Shown: positions 4,708 to 6,009 of the stretch, piece by piece
Layout: each line of letters opens with the position of its first letter
How positions within the stretch are numbered: the stretch's first letter is position 1
Source: Gemmatimonadales bacterium
Lineage (GTDB): Bacteria; Gemmatimonadota; Gemmatimonadetes; Gemmatimonadales; GWC2-71-9
Reading direction: 5' to 3'
NCBI GenBank assembly: GCA_025929805.1
Contig: JAICPP010000192.1
Coordinates: 1-6,009 of the forward strand
Length of the DNA: 6,009 bases
Made by a program: the position numbers and the translations under genes
Notes under the pieces: model-generated
The model's database searches: none
Told to the model about the DNA's origin: nothing
Seen by the model: only the letters and a program-made list of their open reading frames with translations

Positions 4708-5298
4708 ATGTTCATCGAACTTACCGACCTCCTGCGCTGCCCCGCCGACCACCTGGAGAGCTACCTCGTACTCCTCCCCGACGTGATGGAAGACCGCTCG
4801 GTCAAGAGCGGCGAGCTCGGCTGTCCCGTGTGCAGTTGCACCTACAAGGTGGTGAATGGCGTCTTCGAGGCGGGCGGAGCACCGCTGCCGCCCGCCTCTG
4901 CGCCGAGCGCCTTGAGCGCCGAGGCGATCACCGTCCTGGCTGGATTGTCCGGTCCGGGTGGCTACATGGCCCTGGTCGGCAGGGTCGCTTCACTCTGGAA
5001 AGAGGTGGCTCAGCTCAATCCTGGTGTGGTCCTGGTGGGCATCAACCCTGGCAGTGAGGTCGACCATGCTCCCCAGTTCAGCGTCATCCGGGGAGGGAGC
5101 ATTCCGATCAAGTCAAATGCGTTGCGGGCGATCGTGCTGGGGAAGCCTTACGCGGAGGATCCGAATTGGTTGAGTGAGGCGGCGAGGGTGGTGCTACCCG
5201 GACTCCGAATTGTCGGCGAAGGATCCGATCCGCCGCCATCACTCATCGACCTCTCAGCGAGTTCACCTGGTGTCTGGCTCGGGGTCAAGCGGCGCTAG
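4708..5298 (+). CDS. Trm112-like zinc-ribbon protein with a degenerate SAM-methyltransferase-like C-terminal domain
   Basis: 196 residues. The N-terminal 55 residues resemble Trm112/YcaR-type zinc ribbons: LLRCPADHLESYL, then LGCPVCSCTYKVVNGVFE. Candidate metal ligands are C11, H15, C39 and C42 (with C44 nearby); the first pair is C-x3-H instead of the usual C-x2-C. A Pro/Ala linker (about 57-70) follows. The rest keeps the order of class I methyltransferase landmarks in eroded form: GPGGYMALVG (82-91) where the glycine-rich SAM loop would be, VVLVGINP (107-114) at the second strand, IPIKSNALRAIVLG (132-145) at the usual LPF..NSFDAVV block, and WLSEAARVVLPGLRIVGEG (154-172) at the common L.E..RVLRPGG block. 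The normal GxGxG loop is missing, so SAM binding is doubtful. It may act as a partner or scaffold for another methyltransferase. Start ATG 4708 is 15 nt after the preceding stop, without a Shine-Dalgarno. Confidence 0.7.
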   Translation: MFIELTDLLRCPADHLESYLVLLPDVMEDRSVKSGELGCPVCSCTYKVVNGVFEAGGAPLPPASAPSALSAEAITVLAGLSGPGGYMALVGRVASLWKEVAQLNPGVVLVGINPGSEVDHAPQFSVIRGGSIPIKSNALRAIVLGKPYAEDPNWLSEAARVVLPGLRIVGEGSDPPPSLIDLSASSPGVWLGVKRR

Positions 5299-5358
5299 AG
5301 CTACGGTTCTGCTTTTCCCGCTCGCACTTTTCTTTCCCAGCTTACCGCTTCCCCCTTA

Positions 5359-6009
5359 CTAACCTTCTGCGTACAACGCCTCGATGGCGGGCCGATGATG
5401 CTGCTCCACGACCCTGCGCTTGACCTTGAGTGTCGGGGTCAACTCCCCGGCCTCGACACTGAAGTCCTTGGGCAAAAGCAACAGCCGCTTGGGGACCTCG
5501 AACTTTGCCAGGTCCCGCAGGGTAGTCCGCACCTCGCGGTCCATTTTGCTCTGCACCTCGGGCATGCCGAGTAGCGCCTCCATGCTCGGTGCCTTGATTC
5601 CCTGAGCCTCGGCCCAGGCGGTCAATGTCTCCAGGTTAGGGACCACGAGCATGATGGGGAACCGGCGCCGGTCCCCCAGCATGACGGCGTTGGAGACGAA
5701 CTTGCTCGTCTTCACCATCGCTTCGATCGGCTGGGGCGCGATGTTCTTACCGCCCGCCGTCACGATCATGTCCTTCTTCCGGTCGGTGATCCTCAGGTAT
5801 CCGTCATCATCCAGCAGCCCGATGTCTCCGGTGTGGAACCAGCCTTCGTGGTCGAGCGCCTCCTTGGTCGCGTCCGGCTTCTGGTAGTAGCCGGTCATGA
5901 CGTTGGGTCCGCGGGTAATGATCTCCCCGTCAGGAGCGATCTTCACTTCCACGCCCGGGATCGGACGACCCACCGTGCCAAGCCGGAGATGCTGGAAGGT
6001 GTTCACCGC
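5359..6009 (-). CDS. Long-chain acyl-CoA synthetase (AMP-forming), C-terminal part; N-terminus beyond window
   Basis: ANL-superfamily enzyme that activates fatty acids to acyl-CoA through an acyl-adenylate. The visible 216 residues begin inside the protein: the first residues AVNTF follow the position of the family's GLTETSP motif, which lies outside. The frame is open to the edge, so the in-frame GTG at 6006 is an internal Val codon, not a start. Seen are GTVGRPIPGVEV, RGPNVMTGYY, the HTGDIG (59-64 of the visible part) ATP-binding motif, DRKKDMIVTAGGKNIAPQPIE (hinge and phosphopantetheine region, 76-96) and LTPTLKVKRR (190-199) with the A10-type lysine. The APQPIE and LTPTLKVKR motifs are those of the FAA1/long-chain type, not of acetyl-CoA synthetase. 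The C-terminal domain is complete and ends at TAG 5361-5359. It converges with the Trm112-like gene across a 60-bp pyrimidine-rich gap that has no evident hairpin terminator. Confidence 0.95.
   Translation of the reverse strand, partial: AVNTFQHLRLGTVGRPIPGVEVKIAPDGEIITRGPNVMTGYYQKPDATKEALDHEGWFHTGDIGLLDDDGYLRITDRKKDMIVTAGGKNIAPQPIEAMVKTSKFVSNAVMLGDRRRFPIMLVVPNLETLTAWAEAQGIKAPSMEALLGMPEVQSKMDREVRTTLRDLAKFEVPKRLLLLPKDFSVEAGELTPTLKVKRRVVEQHHRPAIEALYAEG

Noticed and set aside
4186..4752. 188-codon minus-strand open frame opposite the M23 gene end
   Set aside because: It has antisense-shadow composition and no recognisable domain, and it runs over the stop codon and intergenic gap of two real plus-strand genes.
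5299..5358. Terminator between the convergent Trm112-like and acyl-CoA synthetase genes
   Set aside because: The gap is pyrimidine-rich with short T-runs on the plus strand, but I found no stem of useful length before them.

Overview
The window is GC-rich bacterial DNA with densely packed genes and few strong Shine-Dalgarno sites. The mix of genes (a tetrahydropterin operon, a secreted propeller-LytM protein, a Trm112-like protein fused to a methyltransferase remnant, a FAA1-type acyl-CoA synthetase) and the short-period intergenic repeats suggest an environmental lineage such as Gemmatimonadota or a relative. This placement is an impression from gene style, not a phylogenetic result.

Layout. 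The left edge holds a minus-strand sugar-phosphate transferase (1-477, C-terminus off the window) that starts lipid-linked glycan synthesis. Upstream of it is a 47-residue membrane protein on the same strand (703-846). A 379-bp divergent intergenic region (847-1225) follows. It carries a strong plus-strand Rho-independent terminator with a UUCG loop, two heptamer repeat clusters in opposite orientation, and two palindromes sharing a CCATGG core.

The central plus-strand operon (1226-2965) encodes a 6-pyruvoyl-tetrahydropterin synthase, GTP cyclohydrolase I and a short-chain dehydrogenase. The reading frames overlap (23 nt and 4 nt), so translation is probably coupled. The synthase has the C-x5-HGH motif of the animal-type enzyme, not the C-x3-HGH motif of QueD, and its catalytic residues keep the spacing of mammalian PTPS. 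GTP cyclohydrolase I, PTPS and an SDR reductase are the three enzyme classes needed to make tetrahydrobiopterin from GTP. The best reading is therefore a bacterial tetrahydrobiopterin (or related tetrahydropterin) operon, with the SDR as candidate sepiapterin reductase.

The operon is followed by a 29-bp inverted repeat (27 of 29 matching) built from CGCAGA hexamers at 10-bp spacing. Its right arm lies inside the signal-peptide codons of the next gene, a secreted beta-propeller/M23 peptidase/carboxypeptidase-regulatory-like protein (3082-4692). Then comes a Trm112-like zinc-ribbon protein with an eroded methyltransferase fold (4708-5298). The right edge holds the C-terminal part of a convergent long-chain acyl-CoA synthetase (5359-6009, minus).
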